Origin: Plantibacter sp. Leaf314
GTDB lineage: Bacteria; Actinomycetota; Actinomycetes; Actinomycetales; Microbacteriaceae
Assembly (NCBI RefSeq): GCF_001423185.1
Contig: NZ_LMOB01000002.1
Location: 191,573-255,572 of the forward strand
Direction: 5' to 3'
Length of the DNA stretch: 64,000 nt
The notes under the pieces were generated by a model, which did not search any database, had not been told where the DNA came from, and saw only the letters and a list, made by a program, of their open reading frames with translations. Positions 8,324 to 17,682 of this stretch are shown one piece after another. Numbering within the stretch: the stretch's first letter is position 1; the number at the start of each line of letters is the position of its first letter. The position numbers were made by a program, and so were the translations under genes.

Positions 8324-9643
8324 CTACTCGGCTCCTTCGACCCGGAGCACGGACACGACCCGCTCGACATGGGCGTTCGAGGCGAGCTGCTCGACGGTGG
8401 CCGCGAGAGCCGATTCGAGCGCCCGGTGGGTGCCGATGACCAGGGTAGCGGTCGACAGCGTGCCGTCCGAGGAGGCCACGGACTGCTGGAACGTCTCGAC
8501 CGAGACGCCACCGTCGCTGAGGATCCCGGCGACGGACGCGAGGACACCGGGCTCGTCGGCGACCTCGAGGGTCACCTGGTACCGGGTGGTGACGCGACCG
8601 ATGTCGAGCACGGGCAGGTCCGCGTGGGTCGACTCGCCGACCCCCGGTCCGCCGGCCACGTGACGCCTGGCCGCCGAGACCAGGTCGCCGAGCACCGCGG
8701 AGGCGGTCTCCTTGCCGCCGGCGCCGGCGCCGTAGAACATGAGGCTGCCGGCGTTCTCGGCCTCGACGAACACGGCGTTGTTCCCACCGTGCACGGCGGC
8801 GAGCGGGTGCTCGCGCCCGATGAGCGCGGGGTAGACGCGGGCCGACAGGCCCTCCTCGCCGGTGGTCTCGTCGACGATCCGCTCGGCGATCGCGAGCAGC
8901 TTGATGACGTAGCCCTCACGCCGTGCGAGGTCGACCTGCGCCTTGGTGATGCCGGTGATCCCCTCGCGGTGGACGGCCTCGACGGGCACGGTGGTGTGGA
9001 AGGCGAGACTGGCGAGGATGGTCGCCTTCTGGGCGGCGTCGTACCCCTCGACGTCGAGGGTCGGGTCGGCCTCGAGGTAGCCGAGCTCGCTCGCCACGGC
9101 GGCCGCCGCCTCCATGGTGTCGCCGAAGCGGTCCATCCGGTCGAGCATGTAGTTGGTGCTGCCGTTCACGATGCCGAGCACGCGGTTGATGCGGTCGCCG
9201 GCGAGGCTCTCACGCAACGGGCGGATGATCGGGATGGCGGCCGCGACCGCCGCCTCGTAGTAGAGCTGCGCGCCGACCTGCTCGGCGGCGTCGAAGAGCT
9301 CGGGACCGTGGGTCGCGAGCAGCGCCTTGTTGGCGGTGACGATGTCGGCACCGGCGTTGATCGCCTGCAGGATGTGGCTCCGCGCCGGCTCGATGCCACC
9401 GATGAGTTCGATGACGATGTCGGCACTCAGGATGAGCTGTTCGGCATCCGTCGTGTAGAGCTCCCGTGGCAGCTCGACGTCCCGTGGGGCGTCGACGTCG
9501 CGCACGGCGATGCCGATGAGCTCGAGGCTCGCTCCGGCGCGGGACGCCAGCTCGTCGGCGTGCTCGAGCAGGAGGCGGGCAACCTGCGAGCCCACCGATC
9601 CGGCGCCCAGCAGGGCCACTTTCAATCCGCGGTATTCGATCAT
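8324..9643 (-). CDS. hom: Homoserine dehydrogenase
   Basis: NAD(P)H-dependent reduction of aspartate semialdehyde to homoserine, the branch point to threonine and methionine. The 439-residue protein has the nucleotide fold at ALLGAGSVGS (10-19), the central catalytic domain with GIVNGSTNYML, and a C-terminal ACT domain (about 350-425), the usual site of threonine feedback inhibition. Its ATG overlaps the lysA stop (ATGA), so it is translationally coupled to lysA. Confidence 0.97.
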   Translation of the reverse strand: MIEYRGLKVALLGAGSVGSQVARLLLEHADELASRAGASLELIGIAVRDVDAPRDVELPRELYTTDAEQLILSADIVIELIGGIEPARSHILQAINAGADIVTANKALLATHGPELFDAAEQVGAQLYYEAAVAAAIPIIRPLRESLAGDRINRVLGIVNGSTNYMLDRMDRFGDTMEAAAAVASELGYLEADPTLDVEGYDAAQKATILASLAFHTTVPVEAVHREGITGITKAQVDLARREGYVIKLLAIAERIVDETTGEEGLSARVYPALIGREHPLAAVHGGNNAVFVEAENAGSLMFYGAGAGGKETASAVLGDLVSAARRHVAGGPGVGESTHADLPVLDIGRVTTRYQVTLEVADEPGVLASVAGILSDGGVSVETFQQSVASSDGTLSTATLVIGTHRALESALAATVEQLASNAHVERVVSVLRVEGAE

Positions 9644-11046
9644 TCCGTGTCCAATCCCGCATCGCGGCTGAGGAGGTCGTGCTCGGTCTCGCCACGCACG
9701 ATGATGCGGGCCTCACCGCCTGCGACGGCGACGACGGCCGGGCGACCGAGGTAGTTGTAGTTGCTCGCCAAGGACCAGCAGTAGGCGCCCGTCGCCGGGA
9801 CGGCCAGGAGGTCGCCGTCGCGCACGTCGGCGGGCAGGTAGTCGGCGTTCACGACGATGTCACCCGACTCGCAGTGCTTGCCGGCGATCCGGACGAGCGC
9901 TGGGCCCGCCTCGCTCACCCGGTCGGCGATGCGGACCGTGTAGTCCGCGCCGTACAGCGAGGGGCGCGCGTTGTCGCTCATGCCGCCGTCGACGCTGACG
10001 TAGCGGCGGACGGCCGTCTCGCCCTCGTCGTTCCACGCGACCGTCACGTCCTTGATCGTGCCGACCTCGTACAGCGTGATGCCGGGACCGCCGATGATGG
10101 CGCGACCCGGTTCGAACGCGAGCTTCGGGATCGGGACGCCATGGAGCTCGGCGGCGGTCCGCACCCCGGCGAGGATGTCGGCGGCGAGCTGTTCGATCGA
10201 CGTGGGGTCGTCCGCACTCGTGTAGGCGATGCCGAAGCCGCCGCCGAGGTTCAGTTCGGGCACGGGGCCGGTCTCGAGCAGGCGTGCGTGCACGGCGAGG
10301 AGTCGGGCGGCGGACTCCGCGAAGCCGTCCGACCCGAAGATCTGGGAGCCGATGTGGCAGTGGAGCCCGAGGAAGTCGAGCGAAGCGTGGGAGCGGATCC
10401 GTGCCACGGCGTCGGCCGCGTCCTCGAGGGGCAGGCCGAACTTCTGGTCCTCGTGCGCCGTCGCCAGGTACTCGTGCGTGTGCGCGTGGACGCCGCTGTT
10501 GACCCGCAGCCGGACGGACTGGACGCGGCCGGCGCGCTCCGCCGCCGCAGCGACCCGCTCGATCTCGACCAGGCTGTCGAGCACGATGGCACCGATCCCG
10601 ACGCCGACGGCGCGCTCGATCTCGGCGACGGACTTGTTGTTGCCGTGGAACCCCAGCCGGCCGGGGTCGGCCCCGGCGGCGAGGGCGACGGCGAGTTCTC
10701 CCCCGCTGCAGATGTCGATGCGGAGGCCCTCCGCCGTCATCCAGCGGGCGACCTCGGAGGACAGGAACGCCTTCCCGGCGTAGTAGACGGCGACGCTCGT
10801 CCCGTGCGCGGCCGCCTCACGTTCGAAGGCTTCGCGCAGGCGGCGCGCCCTGCTCCGGGCGTCGTCCTCGTCGACGACGTAGAGCGGCGTCCCGAACCGT
10901 CGACGGAGCGTGTTGACGTCGACCCCGCCGACGCGCAGGACGCCGTCGGCGTCGCGGGCGGCGGAGGCCGGCCACACGGCCGGATCGAGGGCGTTCGGGT
11001 CGACCGGCTCGGCGAGCCAGTCTGGGGCGAGGGGGTTTCTGGCCAC
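9640..11046 (-). CDS. lysA: Diaminopimelate decarboxylase
   Basis: PLP enzyme of alanine racemase-like fold that decarboxylates meso-diaminopimelate to L-lysine. The 468-residue product has the PLP lysine in YYAGKAF, the HGNNK and HCHIGSQ motifs, and the dimer-site CESGD near the C-terminus. GTG 11046 is chosen because family homology (NPLAPDWLAEP) begins right there; the frame is open for another 200 bp without similarity. A long untranslated leader precedes it. Lysine produced here is a plausible feedstock for the poly-amino-acid synthetase at 17682-21692. Confidence 0.96.
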   Translation of the reverse strand: MARNPLAPDWLAEPVDPNALDPAVWPASAARDADGVLRVGGVDVNTLRRRFGTPLYVVDEDDARSRARRLREAFEREAAAHGTSVAVYYAGKAFLSSEVARWMTAEGLRIDICSGGELAVALAAGADPGRLGFHGNNKSVAEIERAVGVGIGAIVLDSLVEIERVAAAAERAGRVQSVRLRVNSGVHAHTHEYLATAHEDQKFGLPLEDAADAVARIRSHASLDFLGLHCHIGSQIFGSDGFAESAARLLAVHARLLETGPVPELNLGGGFGIAYTSADDPTSIEQLAADILAGVRTAAELHGVPIPKLAFEPGRAIIGGPGITLYEVGTIKDVTVAWNDEGETAVRRYVSVDGGMSDNARPSLYGADYTVRIADRVSEAGPALVRIAGKHCESGDIVVNADYLPADVRDGDLLAVPATGAYCWSLASNYNYLGRPAVVAVAGGEARIIVRGETEHDLLSRDAGLDTE

Positions 11047-11366
11047 GGGGTTGTCCTGAGTCCTGGTGAGCGGAAGAGGAGGTTCTCGTTGGGCGAGCGG
11101 ACCCGGTTTGGCCCCTGAAGCACCGATTTGGAGAGCACCGATGAAGGTGGGTGCGCGCGGCTCGGGCGGGTGTCCCGGTCGACCGCACCCATCGCCGCCC
11201 GGTTGGAACGGCTGAGGTGGAACACGAGCCTTCCGGCCCGACGGCACACGTCACCGCCCGGTCGGAGCAGTGGGTGTGGAGAAAGTCTAGCGAGCCGTCA
11301 AGGCTCCTGCAGCATCGTGACGTCCCGCCGGTTCACCGAGGCGGTCGCGAGCCATCGGCGCAGCGC
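11047..11366 (-). other. 320-bp non-coding stretch upstream of lysA
   Basis: No convincing gene. On the minus strand a TAGACT at 11289-11284 is a possible -10, giving a leader of about 230 nt before the lysA GTG. The leader has two near copies of an ACCGGGCGG(T/C)GA segment and a direct ATCGGTGCT repeat. A short inverted repeat GAGCC/GGCTC (11292-11306) lies just before. I do not recognise a lysine riboswitch. Confidence 0.5.
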
Positions 11367-12128
11367 TCACCCGCAGCTGCCGAGGGTCTGCAGGGAGGCC
11401 TCGTCGAGGCGGAGCGTCGTCGACGTGAGCGTGGCCGTCGCCGCTTCCGGAGTCACCGAGAGACCGTCGAGGTCGACGCCCTCCGGCAGGTACTGGGCGA
11501 CGCAGATGCTCGGCGGATCCCCCTGCAGGAATCCGGTCACGAGGGCCCGCAGGTCGATCACACCGAGGAGGCCCGTGTCGACGTTCACCGACGTCGGCAT
11601 GAGGTTCACCCGCTCGGCCGTCGTGGTCGGCGCCACGGAGAAGTCGTACGGGATGGTGAACCCCAGCACGGTCGCCTCTCCCGCGTACCCGACCTCGTCG
11701 TCCCCCAGGGTGAGCGTGCCGGGGAGCCCGGCGGTCTTCGCGAGCGCCGCCGCCCCACCCGCGTCGATCCGGATCGTCGCCACCACCCGGCCGATGGTCT
11801 GCTTCGGATCGAGCGGCACCGCGTCGGCGCTGACCCGGACGTCCAGCGGGATGCCGTCGACGCTCGCGCCCGGCGCCCGCAGGTCCACGTGCTCGAACGT
11901 GCCGGTGAGGTACTGGGCGATGACCGAGGCTCCGCCGATCGACGCGGTGACGTCGGCGTCGACGCCCTCGGGCAGGTTCTGCTCGATCTGCGTGGCGACA
12001 CGATCCTCGGCGACGCCTCGCACGATGGTGTCGGCGATCAGGAACGCGCCGACGAGGACGACGATCACCCCGGCCACGACGACGATCGGAACCCAGGGAC
12101 GCCTGCGCTTGCGAGACGGTGCACTCAT
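11367..12128 (-). CDS. DUF2993 (LmeA-type) membrane-anchored lipid-binding protein
   Basis: 253 residues: a basic N-terminus (RKRRRPW), one membrane anchor (about 13-32, VPIVVVAGVIVVLVGAFL), then an exported beta-rich domain of the DUF2993 family. The mycobacterial member LmeA binds phospholipids and affects lipomannan elongation; a role in the cell envelope is inferred for this one. ATG 12128 is fixed by a TACGCT box (12140-12135) exactly 6 nt upstream, suggesting a leaderless mRNA. It lies between the lipoprotein gene and lysA on the same strand. Confidence 0.75.
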   Translation of the reverse strand: MSAPSRKRRRPWVPIVVVAGVIVVLVGAFLIADTIVRGVAEDRVATQIEQNLPEGVDADVTASIGGASVIAQYLTGTFEHVDLRAPGASVDGIPLDVRVSADAVPLDPKQTIGRVVATIRIDAGGAAALAKTAGLPGTLTLGDDEVGYAGEATVLGFTIPYDFSVAPTTTAERVNLMPTSVNVDTGLLGVIDLRALVTGFLQGDPPSICVAQYLPEGVDLDGLSVTPEAATATLTSTTLRLDEASLQTLGSCG

Positions 12129-12165
12129 GCTCCGAGCGTAGCGAACCGTGGTCTGGGAGCAGACG

Positions 12166-12750
12166 TCAGCAGGGTTGGTCGAGCTCCGCCTCGGCCATGT
12201 CCAGCACGCGCCCGCTGAACCGTTCCCACTCGGCGGCCGAGGTCGGGTGGAAGGCCGCCAGGGTGTAGCCCTCCAGCTCGGTGAGGTTCGCGTCCTCCAG
12301 CGATCCCCGCGCGACCACGTCGGCGGAGATGAACGCCGCCCGGACCGGATCACCGGGGATGACGAAGGCCGGTGCGACCGTCTCACCGCCGTCGCCGGTG
12401 ACGACGACCGCGAGCGCGTCCGGCAGTTGCAGCGTGCTCGCCCCCGCCTCCTGCAGTTCGATCTCGAACGGCGCGCACTGGACCGCCGGCCAGACGATGT
12501 TCTGGAGGTAGTCCATCGTGCCGACACTCCCCGCGTGCAGCCCGTCCGGGAACTGCAGACGGATCGAGACGCCGGCGCCCTCCGTGCCGAACGGCGCGAA
12601 GGCACGGAGGTCGACGGCCGAGGACGGCGACGTGCCACTCGGCGTCGGGGTGCCTGACGCGTCCGGGCCCGTGCCGACGCAGCCGGCGCAGGACAGGACG
12701 CCCAGGACCGCGGCGGCAGCGAGGATCGGGCGGAACCGGGGCGGATGCAT
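12166..12750 (-). CDS. Putative lipoprotein of unknown function
   Basis: 194 residues. The first 24 form a lipoprotein signal (RFRPILAAAAVLGVLSCAGC), with either Cys21 or Cys24 as the lipidated residue, followed by a Thr/Pro/Ser-rich spacer. The rest is soluble with no motif I recognise. TACCGT at 12762-12757, 6 nt before ATG 12750, suggests a leaderless transcript. It is 37 bp upstream of the DUF2993 gene; the two may form an envelope pair. Confidence 0.65.
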   Translation of the reverse strand: MHPPRFRPILAAAAVLGVLSCAGCVGTGPDASGTPTPSGTSPSSAVDLRAFAPFGTEGAGVSIRLQFPDGLHAGSVGTMDYLQNIVWPAVQCAPFEIELQEAGASTLQLPDALAVVVTGDGGETVAPAFVIPGDPVRAAFISADVVARGSLEDANLTELEGYTLAAFHPTSAAEWERFSGRVLDMAEAELDQPC

Positions 12751-12869
12751 GCTGCCACGGTACCGGAGGGTCCGCCTCCCGCCCGGCACGTTCACCGGCG
12801 GAGCTGGCGCGCGCAGGAGCCATCCCGAAGGACGGTCCGGCGCGCGCCGGAGCCGGTGCCGCGGTGACG

Positions 12870-14540
12870 CTACATGCGCTCCGGTGCGGAGACGCCGAGG
12901 AGGGCGAGGCCGTTGCGGATGACGGTGCCGGTGGCGTCGTTCAGCCACAGCCGCGTGCGGTGGAGGTCGGTGACCGGCTCCTCGCCCATCGGGACGACCC
13001 GGCAGCTGTCGTACCACTTGTGGTACAGGCTCGCCGTCTCCTCCAGGTGGCGCGCGACCCGGTGGGGTTCGCGCAGCTGCGCGGCCTGTGCCACGATGCG
13101 CGGGAACTCCTGGAGCACACCGAGGAGCGCGGACTCCGTCTCGTGGGCGAGGAGTTCGGGGGCGAACACGCTGCGGTCGACGCCCGCCGAAGCAGCGTTG
13201 CGCGCCACCGAGCTCGTGCGGGCGTGCGCGTACTGGACGTAGAACACGGGGTTGTCGTTCGTGCGGCTGCGGAGCTGCTCGGGGTCGAGGGCCAGCGGCG
13301 AGTCGGCCGGGTAGCGACCGAGCGAGTACCGCAGGGCGTCCGTCCCGATCCAGGCCTGCAGGTCGTCCAGCTCGATGATGTTGCCGGCGCGCTTCGAGAG
13401 TCGGGCGCCGTTCACGCTGACGAGCTGGCCGATGAGCACCTCGATGTCGCGGTCGGGGTCGTCTCCCGCGGCACCCGCGAGGGCCTTCAAGCGGTGCACG
13501 TAGCCGTGGTGGTCGGCGCCCAGGAGGTAGACCTTGTGCTGGAAGCCGCGGTCGCCCTTGTTCAGGTAGTACGCCGCGTCCGCCGCGAAGTAGGTGTAGA
13601 CACCGTTCGAGCGGCGGATCACCCGGTTCTTGTCGTCGCCGAAGTCCGTGGTGCGCACCCACACGGCACCGTCCTCGTCGAAGACATGACCCTGCTCGCG
13701 CAGGCGGTCGACGGCCTGGTCGATGAGGCTGGTGCCGTCCTCGCCCGTCGCGTGCAGGGTGCGCTCGCTGAACCAGACGTCGAAATGGACGTTGAAGCGC
13801 TCGAGGGACGCGCGGATCTCGCCGAGCTGCAGGGCGTATGCGCGTTCCCGCGCGACCTCGCGGGCGTCAGGACGCTCGAGGAGGTCGGGGATCTCGGCCA
13901 GCACGGTCTTCGCGAGGTCGCCGATGTACGCCCCGGGATAGCCGCCCTCAGGCGTCGGCTCACCCTTGGCCGCTGCGAGGATCGAGTCCGCGAAGGTGTC
14001 CATCTGGTTGCCTGCGTCGTTGATGTAGTACTCGCTGACGAGCGTCGCGCCGGACGCGCCGAGCACGCGGGCCAGGGAGTCGCCGAGAGCGGCCCACCGC
14101 GTGTGGCCGATGTGGAGCGGGCCCGTGGGGTTCGCGGAGACGAACTCGATGTTGATGGTCTGGCCCGCGAGGCTGTCGTTGCGCCCGAAGGCCTCGCCGG
14201 CGTCGACGATGACCTTCGCGAGGGCACCGGCGGCGGCGGCATCGAGCCGGACGTTGATGAACCCCGGGCCGGCGACCTCGACCGAGGCGACCCCGTCGAC
14301 CTGGACGAGCGCGTCGGCGAACTCCTGCGCGAGCTCGCGCGGATTCGCGCCCACCCGCTTCGCGAGCTTCATCGCGATGTTGCACGCCCAGTCGCCGTGG
14401 TCGCGGTTCTTGGGCCGCTCCAGCACCACGTCGTCGACCGAGACCACGACCTCCTGGTCGATCCCCGCCGCCTCGCGTCGTCGTTCGACGATCGGAACGA
14501 CGATGGCGTGCAGGGCGGAGGCGAGGTCTTCAGGAGTCAC
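12870..14540 (-). CDS. argS: Arginyl-tRNA synthetase
   Basis: Class I synthetase charging tRNA-Arg. The 556-residue protein contains the Arg-specific N-terminal domain, HIGH in [11 protein letters not shown], a KMSKS-like LSKRAGN, and the C-terminal helical anticodon-binding domain ending in [11 protein letters not shown] 14540 is chosen: TAGAAT at 14554-14549 lies 8 nt upstream and there is no Shine-Dalgarno, so the mRNA is probably leaderless. In many actinobacteria argS abuts lysA; here two envelope genes intervene. A tRNA-Arg gene lies 1 kb away. Confidence 0.97.
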   Translation of the reverse strand: MTPEDLASALHAIVVPIVERRREAAGIDQEVVVSVDDVVLERPKNRDHGDWACNIAMKLAKRVGANPRELAQEFADALVQVDGVASVEVAGPGFINVRLDAAAAGALAKVIVDAGEAFGRNDSLAGQTINIEFVSANPTGPLHIGHTRWAALGDSLARVLGASGATLVSEYYINDAGNQMDTFADSILAAAKGEPTPEGGYPGAYIGDLAKTVLAEIPDLLERPDAREVARERAYALQLGEIRASLERFNVHFDVWFSERTLHATGEDGTSLIDQAVDRLREQGHVFDEDGAVWVRTTDFGDDKNRVIRRSNGVYTYFAADAAYYLNKGDRGFQHKVYLLGADHHGYVHRLKALAGAAGDDPDRDIEVLIGQLVSVNGARLSKRAGNIIELDDLQAWIGTDALRYSLGRYPADSPLALDPEQLRSRTNDNPVFYVQYAHARTSSVARNAASAGVDRSVFAPELLAHETESALLGVLQEFPRIVAQAAQLREPHRVARHLEETASLYHKWYDSCRVVPMGEEPVTDLHRTRLWLNDATGTVIRNGLALLGVSAPERM

Positions 14541-14548
14541 GAGGAGCG

Positions 14549-14554
14549 ATTCTA
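14549..14554 (-). promoter_or_regulatory. -10 box of argS
   Basis: TAGAAT reading on the minus strand, 8 nt before the GTG start. It supports a leaderless argS transcript; the -35 is not evident. Confidence 0.55.
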
Positions 14555-14604
14555 CCCGGGCTCCCGGCGGGAGCGGCACGGGGCCCGCCCGGCGGAACGA
14601 TGCG

Positions 14605-15438
14605 TCAGGCGAGCACGACCGGCTGTGCGGGATCGTCGGTGGGGAGGACATCGATCAGCGCGTCGATCCGCATGTCCTCGACGGTGACGTTGCCGTGGTG
14701 GTTGCTCAGCCACGCGACGTCCGCCGCGTCGCGACCCGTCGCGATCCGGACGAGCGACTGGCGCGGGGCGAGCCCCGTCGCGTCGACCACGTGCCACGCG
14801 CCGTCGACGAACCCTTCGGCGACGGCGTGGAAGTCCATCGGCACGAGGCCGGGGGCGTACACGGCCGCGTACCGCGCCGGGATGTCGAGCGCACGCAGCA
14901 TGGCGATCGTCAGGTGTGCGAAGTCCCGGCAGACCCCTTGGCCGGCGGCGAGGGTCGAGACCGCACTGTCGGAGACGGTCGTGGAACCCGAGACGTAGGA
15001 GAGGTGACGGCCGACCCACGCGGCGACCCACGGCAGGATCTGGAGGCCGCCCGACACCGTGCCGTCCTCGTGCAGACGACGGTGCTCGAGCAGGTATCCG
15101 AGCTCGGAGCGCGCGAGCGAGAACAGGGCGTCCGACTCGCAGTAGCGGCTCGGGCGGAGGGCGGTCACCGTCTCCAGGGGGTCGACCGCCCGCGGCACCG
15201 CCTGCCCGACGACCACCGCCTCGTAGTCGACCTGCAGGCGTCCCGGCTCGGCGATCACGCGGTGGAGCCGGGTGTCGTCCGGGCCGAGGATCTCGGTGAC
15301 GGCGCACGGGCCGTCCGAGGAGCGCACCTGCAGCCGTTCACTCGCCAGCGGGGTACCGCCGGCGACAGCGATGGAGAAGATGAGGTCGGCTCGATCGTGC
15401 ACCCGCAGATCGAGCGACGCGGTCAGGGTGCGCTGCAT
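14605..15438 (-). CDS. Transglutaminase-like cysteine protease-fold protein
   Basis: 277-residue cytoplasmic protein of the transglutaminase-like superfamily. The catalytic triad is visible: Cys in [11 protein letters not shown] (about residue 170), His and Asp in WHVVDATG (about 214-218). The N-terminal half is the beta-rich domain common in bacterial members. The true substrate is unknown; such proteins may be peptidases or amidases. ATG 15438 is selected because similarity starts there ([11 protein letters not shown]) and GATGAT sits 6 nt upstream. The frame remains open through the antisense of the tRNA gene, which is an artefact. Confidence 0.8.
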   Translation of the reverse strand: MQRTLTASLDLRVHDRADLIFSIAVAGGTPLASERLQVRSSDGPCAVTEILGPDDTRLHRVIAEPGRLQVDYEAVVVGQAVPRAVDPLETVTALRPSRYCESDALFSLARSELGYLLEHRRLHEDGTVSGGLQILPWVAAWVGRHLSYVSGSTTVSDSAVSTLAAGQGVCRDFAHLTIAMLRALDIPARYAAVYAPGLVPMDFHAVAEGFVDGAWHVVDATGLAPRQSLVRIATGRDAADVAWLSNHHGNVTVEDMRIDALIDVLPTDDPAQPVVLA

Positions 15439-15511
15439 GTGCCCATCATCCCACGCGGTCACGAGCACCGACCCCGCGTCGCTCCGGTTCCGGCGACGGC
15501 CTCGACTCTGG

Positions 15512-15517
15512 TAGCTT
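15512..15517 (+). promoter_or_regulatory. Putative -10 box of tRNA-Arg
   Basis: TAGCTT 11 nt before the mature tRNA 5' end; no good -35 is seen. Confidence 0.4.
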
Positions 15518-15528
15518 GGACACGTTCC

Positions 15529-15603
15529 GCCTTCGTAGCTCAGCGGAAGAGCGCTTCCCTCCGGAGGAAGAAGTCGCTGGTTCGAATCCAGTCGAGGGCA
15601 CCA
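15529..15603 (+). tRNA. tRNA-Arg (anticodon CCG)
   Basis: A full cloverleaf can be drawn. The acceptor stem GCCTTCG/CGAGGGC has one G-U pair, the D arm is in TAGCTCAGCGGAAGAGC, and the anticodon stem CTTCC/GGAAG holds loop CTCCGGA, giving anticodon CCG (codon CGG). The T arm is CTGGTTCGAATCCAG, the discriminator is A, and CCA is encoded in the genome (15601-15603). Confidence 0.97.
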
Positions 15604-15662
15604 TCTCATCAGGCACGACGCCGTCCGCCCACGCGGACGGGTCACTCCGCGATACTGGACGC

Positions 15663-16340
15663 ATGTCGCGACCGAGCCGCCACCCGCAGCCCACGGTCCG
15701 ACTCCTCCCCTGGGCTCGGGCGGACGAGCTCGACCTCGACGGCACCGCCGACCGACTCGACGAGGCCGCCAGGGACCGTCTCGAAGCGTCGTCCGAGGCC
15801 GGGGCCCGCCGCTTCCTGTTCGGTCGCGCGCTCCTGGTTTGCACCGTCGCGGAGACGGTCGGCGCGGACGCCCGGCGCGTCACGGTGACCGCCCGCTGCC
15901 CGGACTGCGGGCTCGCCCACGGACGGCCGCAGGTGCGCGTCGACGGCGTGATCGTCCACGCAAGCGTCTCGCACACCGGCGGCGCCTCGGTGGTCGCACT
16001 GTCGGTGTCGAACCCGGTCGGCGTCGACGTCGAACGGCTCGACGCGGCACGGTTCGGCGGCGTCGAGGCCGTCGCCCTCTCCCCCGCGGAACGGGAGCGG
16101 TGGCTCCGGTTGCCGGAGCGACGACGACTGCGGTCCCTCGCCGAACACTGGACGGCGAAGGAGGCGGTGACGAAGGCGCTCGGCACCGGACTCACGACCG
16201 ATCCAGCGACGATCGGCCTCACCGGCTATATCGGCCGCGCCGGAGGGACGGTCGCCGAGATCGCGGGACGCCGCTTCGTCGTCGACCATCCGACCCTCGC
16301 ACCGGACACCGTGGTGGCGACGGCCCTCCTGCTCCCCTGA
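15663..16340 (+). CDS. Sfp-type 4'-phosphopantetheinyl transferase
   Basis: Transfers phosphopantetheine from CoA to the serine of carrier domains. The 225-residue protein carries the family signatures GVDVERL and WTAKEAVTKALG (Mg/CoA-binding Asp and the K-E-A motif). A GATACT 6 nt upstream of ATG 15663 indicates a leaderless start; the longer open frame runs back through the tRNA and is not coding. It converges on the M1 peptidase gene with only 7 bp between. Its natural client is very probably the carrier domain (Ser571) of the NRPS at 17682-21692, the only carrier protein in the window. Confidence 0.88.
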   Translation: MSRPSRHPQPTVRLLPWARADELDLDGTADRLDEAARDRLEASSEAGARRFLFGRALLVCTVAETVGADARRVTVTARCPDCGLAHGRPQVRVDGVIVHASVSHTGGASVVALSVSNPVGVDVERLDAARFGGVEAVALSPAERERWLRLPERRRLRSLAEHWTAKEAVTKALGTGLTTDPATIGLTGYIGRAGGTVAEIAGRRFVVDHPTLAPDTVVATALLLP

Positions 16341-16347
16341 GCCGGGC

Positions 16348-17682
16348 TCAGCGGGTGGGGAACGGCGGCAGCGCCTCACGGAACAGCCAGGCGTCGAGCA
16401 GCGACTCGATCGGCTCCGGCGCATGGCGGTCGGCGGTGCGCACGAAGTCCTCGGTCGACACTGTGGCGAACCGGAACGTCGCCACCCAGTCGCGGAGGAG
16501 GTCGAAGAACGCGTCGTCGCCGAGGAGCAGCCGGACGGCGTGCAGGGCGATGGCGCCGCGCTTGTACACGCGGTCGTCGAACATGTCCGCGGGCCCCGGG
16601 TCGCCGACGACGATGTCCTGCGGTGCTCGACGGAGCACCGCGTAGTGGGCTCTGGCGCAGGCGTCCGCGGTCTCGGCCCCCGACTGCTCCGACCACAGCC
16701 ACTCGGCGTAACAGGCGAAGCCCTCGTGGAGCCAGATGTCGCGCCACGCGCCGATCGTCAGGCTGTTGCCGAACCACTGGTGCGCGAGCTCGTGGGCGAT
16801 CAGTCGCTCGGAGCCGCCGACGCCGTCCACGTGGTTGCGTCCGAACACGCTCATCCCCTGCGCTTCGAGCGGGATCTCCAACTCGTCGTCGGTGACGACC
16901 ACCCCATAACTCTCGAACGGGTAGGGGCCGAAGGCGCGCTCGAAGCAGGCGAGCATGTCGACCTGCTCGGCGAAGTCGTGACGGAAGTCGGCGGTGAGGT
17001 CACGCGGGAGGTGGGCGACGACCGGCACGGCGGAGGCCGCCACCCGGGCGTCGACGGCGAGGCGCTGGTAGCGCCCGATCTGCACGGTGGCGAGATAGGC
17101 CGCCATCGGCTCGCGCTGCTCGTAGACCCAGGTCGTCCGACTCGCCCGCGCCGTCCGTGAGACGAGCTCGCCAGGGGCGACGACCGTGTAGGCCGAGGCG
17201 GCGGTGACACTGATGCGGTAGGCCGCCTTGTCGGAGGGGTGGTCGTTGCACGGGAACCAGCTCGAGGCGCCGCAGGGCTGCGAGGCCACGATGACGCCGT
17301 CCTCGAGCTCCTCCCAGCCGATCTCGCCCCAGTGGCTGCGGACCGGACGGGGCGTCCCGGCGTACCGGACGAGGACGGTGAACTCGGCTCCGGCGGCGAT
17401 CGGATTCCGCGGGGTGAGGGTCAGTTTCCCCGAGCCGTGCGTGCGCTTCGCGTCGACACCGTCCACCTGGGCGCGGGTGACGCGCAGGGCCGCGAGGTCC
17501 AGGGAGAAGCGGGAGAGCTCCTCCGTCGCGACCACCGTCAGGCGTGCCGTCGCGCTCAGGCCGTTCCGGTCGATCGCGTAGTCGAGGTCGAGCTCGTAGC
17601 GGACGACGTGGTAGCCGCGGTTGCCGCTCGTCGGCGTGTAGGGATCGCCTGCGCTGCGCAGGCGGGCGAGCGCCTCCCCCAT
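16348..17682 (-). CDS. M1-family zinc metallopeptidase
   Basis: 444-residue aminopeptidase-N-like enzyme with the N-terminal beta domain and thermolysin-like catalytic domain. Zinc site HELAHQWFGN (about residue 297) plus the downstream Glu in WLHEGFACYAEWLW. The usual GAMEN substrate loop is replaced by LEAQGMSVFG. No signal peptide is seen, and the large C-terminal domain of PepN is absent. Its ATG shares one base with the stop of the NRPS gene (TGATG), so translation is coupled. A zinc aminopeptidase paired with a Pls-type synthetase suggests a role in trimming, recycling or detoxifying the polymer; this is inference. Confidence 0.88.
   Translation of the reverse strand: MGEALARLRSAGDPYTPTSGNRGYHVVRYELDLDYAIDRNGLSATARLTVVATEELSRFSLDLAALRVTRAQVDGVDAKRTHGSGKLTLTPRNPIAAGAEFTVLVRYAGTPRPVRSHWGEIGWEELEDGVIVASQPCGASSWFPCNDHPSDKAAYRISVTAASAYTVVAPGELVSRTARASRTTWVYEQREPMAAYLATVQIGRYQRLAVDARVAASAVPVVAHLPRDLTADFRHDFAEQVDMLACFERAFGPYPFESYGVVVTDDELEIPLEAQGMSVFGRNHVDGVGGSERLIAHELAHQWFGNSLTIGAWRDIWLHEGFACYAEWLWSEQSGAETADACARAHYAVLRRAPQDIVVGDPGPADMFDDRVYKRGAIALHAVRLLLGDDAFFDLLRDWVATFRFATVSTEDFVRTADRHAPEPIESLLDAWLFREALPPFPTR

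Noticed and set aside
12795..12857. Terminator after argS from GGCGCGCGC and GCGCGCGCC arms
   Set aside because: Only about 9 bp pair well, with mismatches beyond and no T-tract; too weak to call in such GC-rich DNA.
15446..15660. Upstream extensions of the transglutaminase and PPTase frames (peptides such as DSNQRLLPPEGSALPL)
   Set aside because: This peptide is the familiar artefact of translating a tRNA gene; the region is tRNA-Arg and its antisense.
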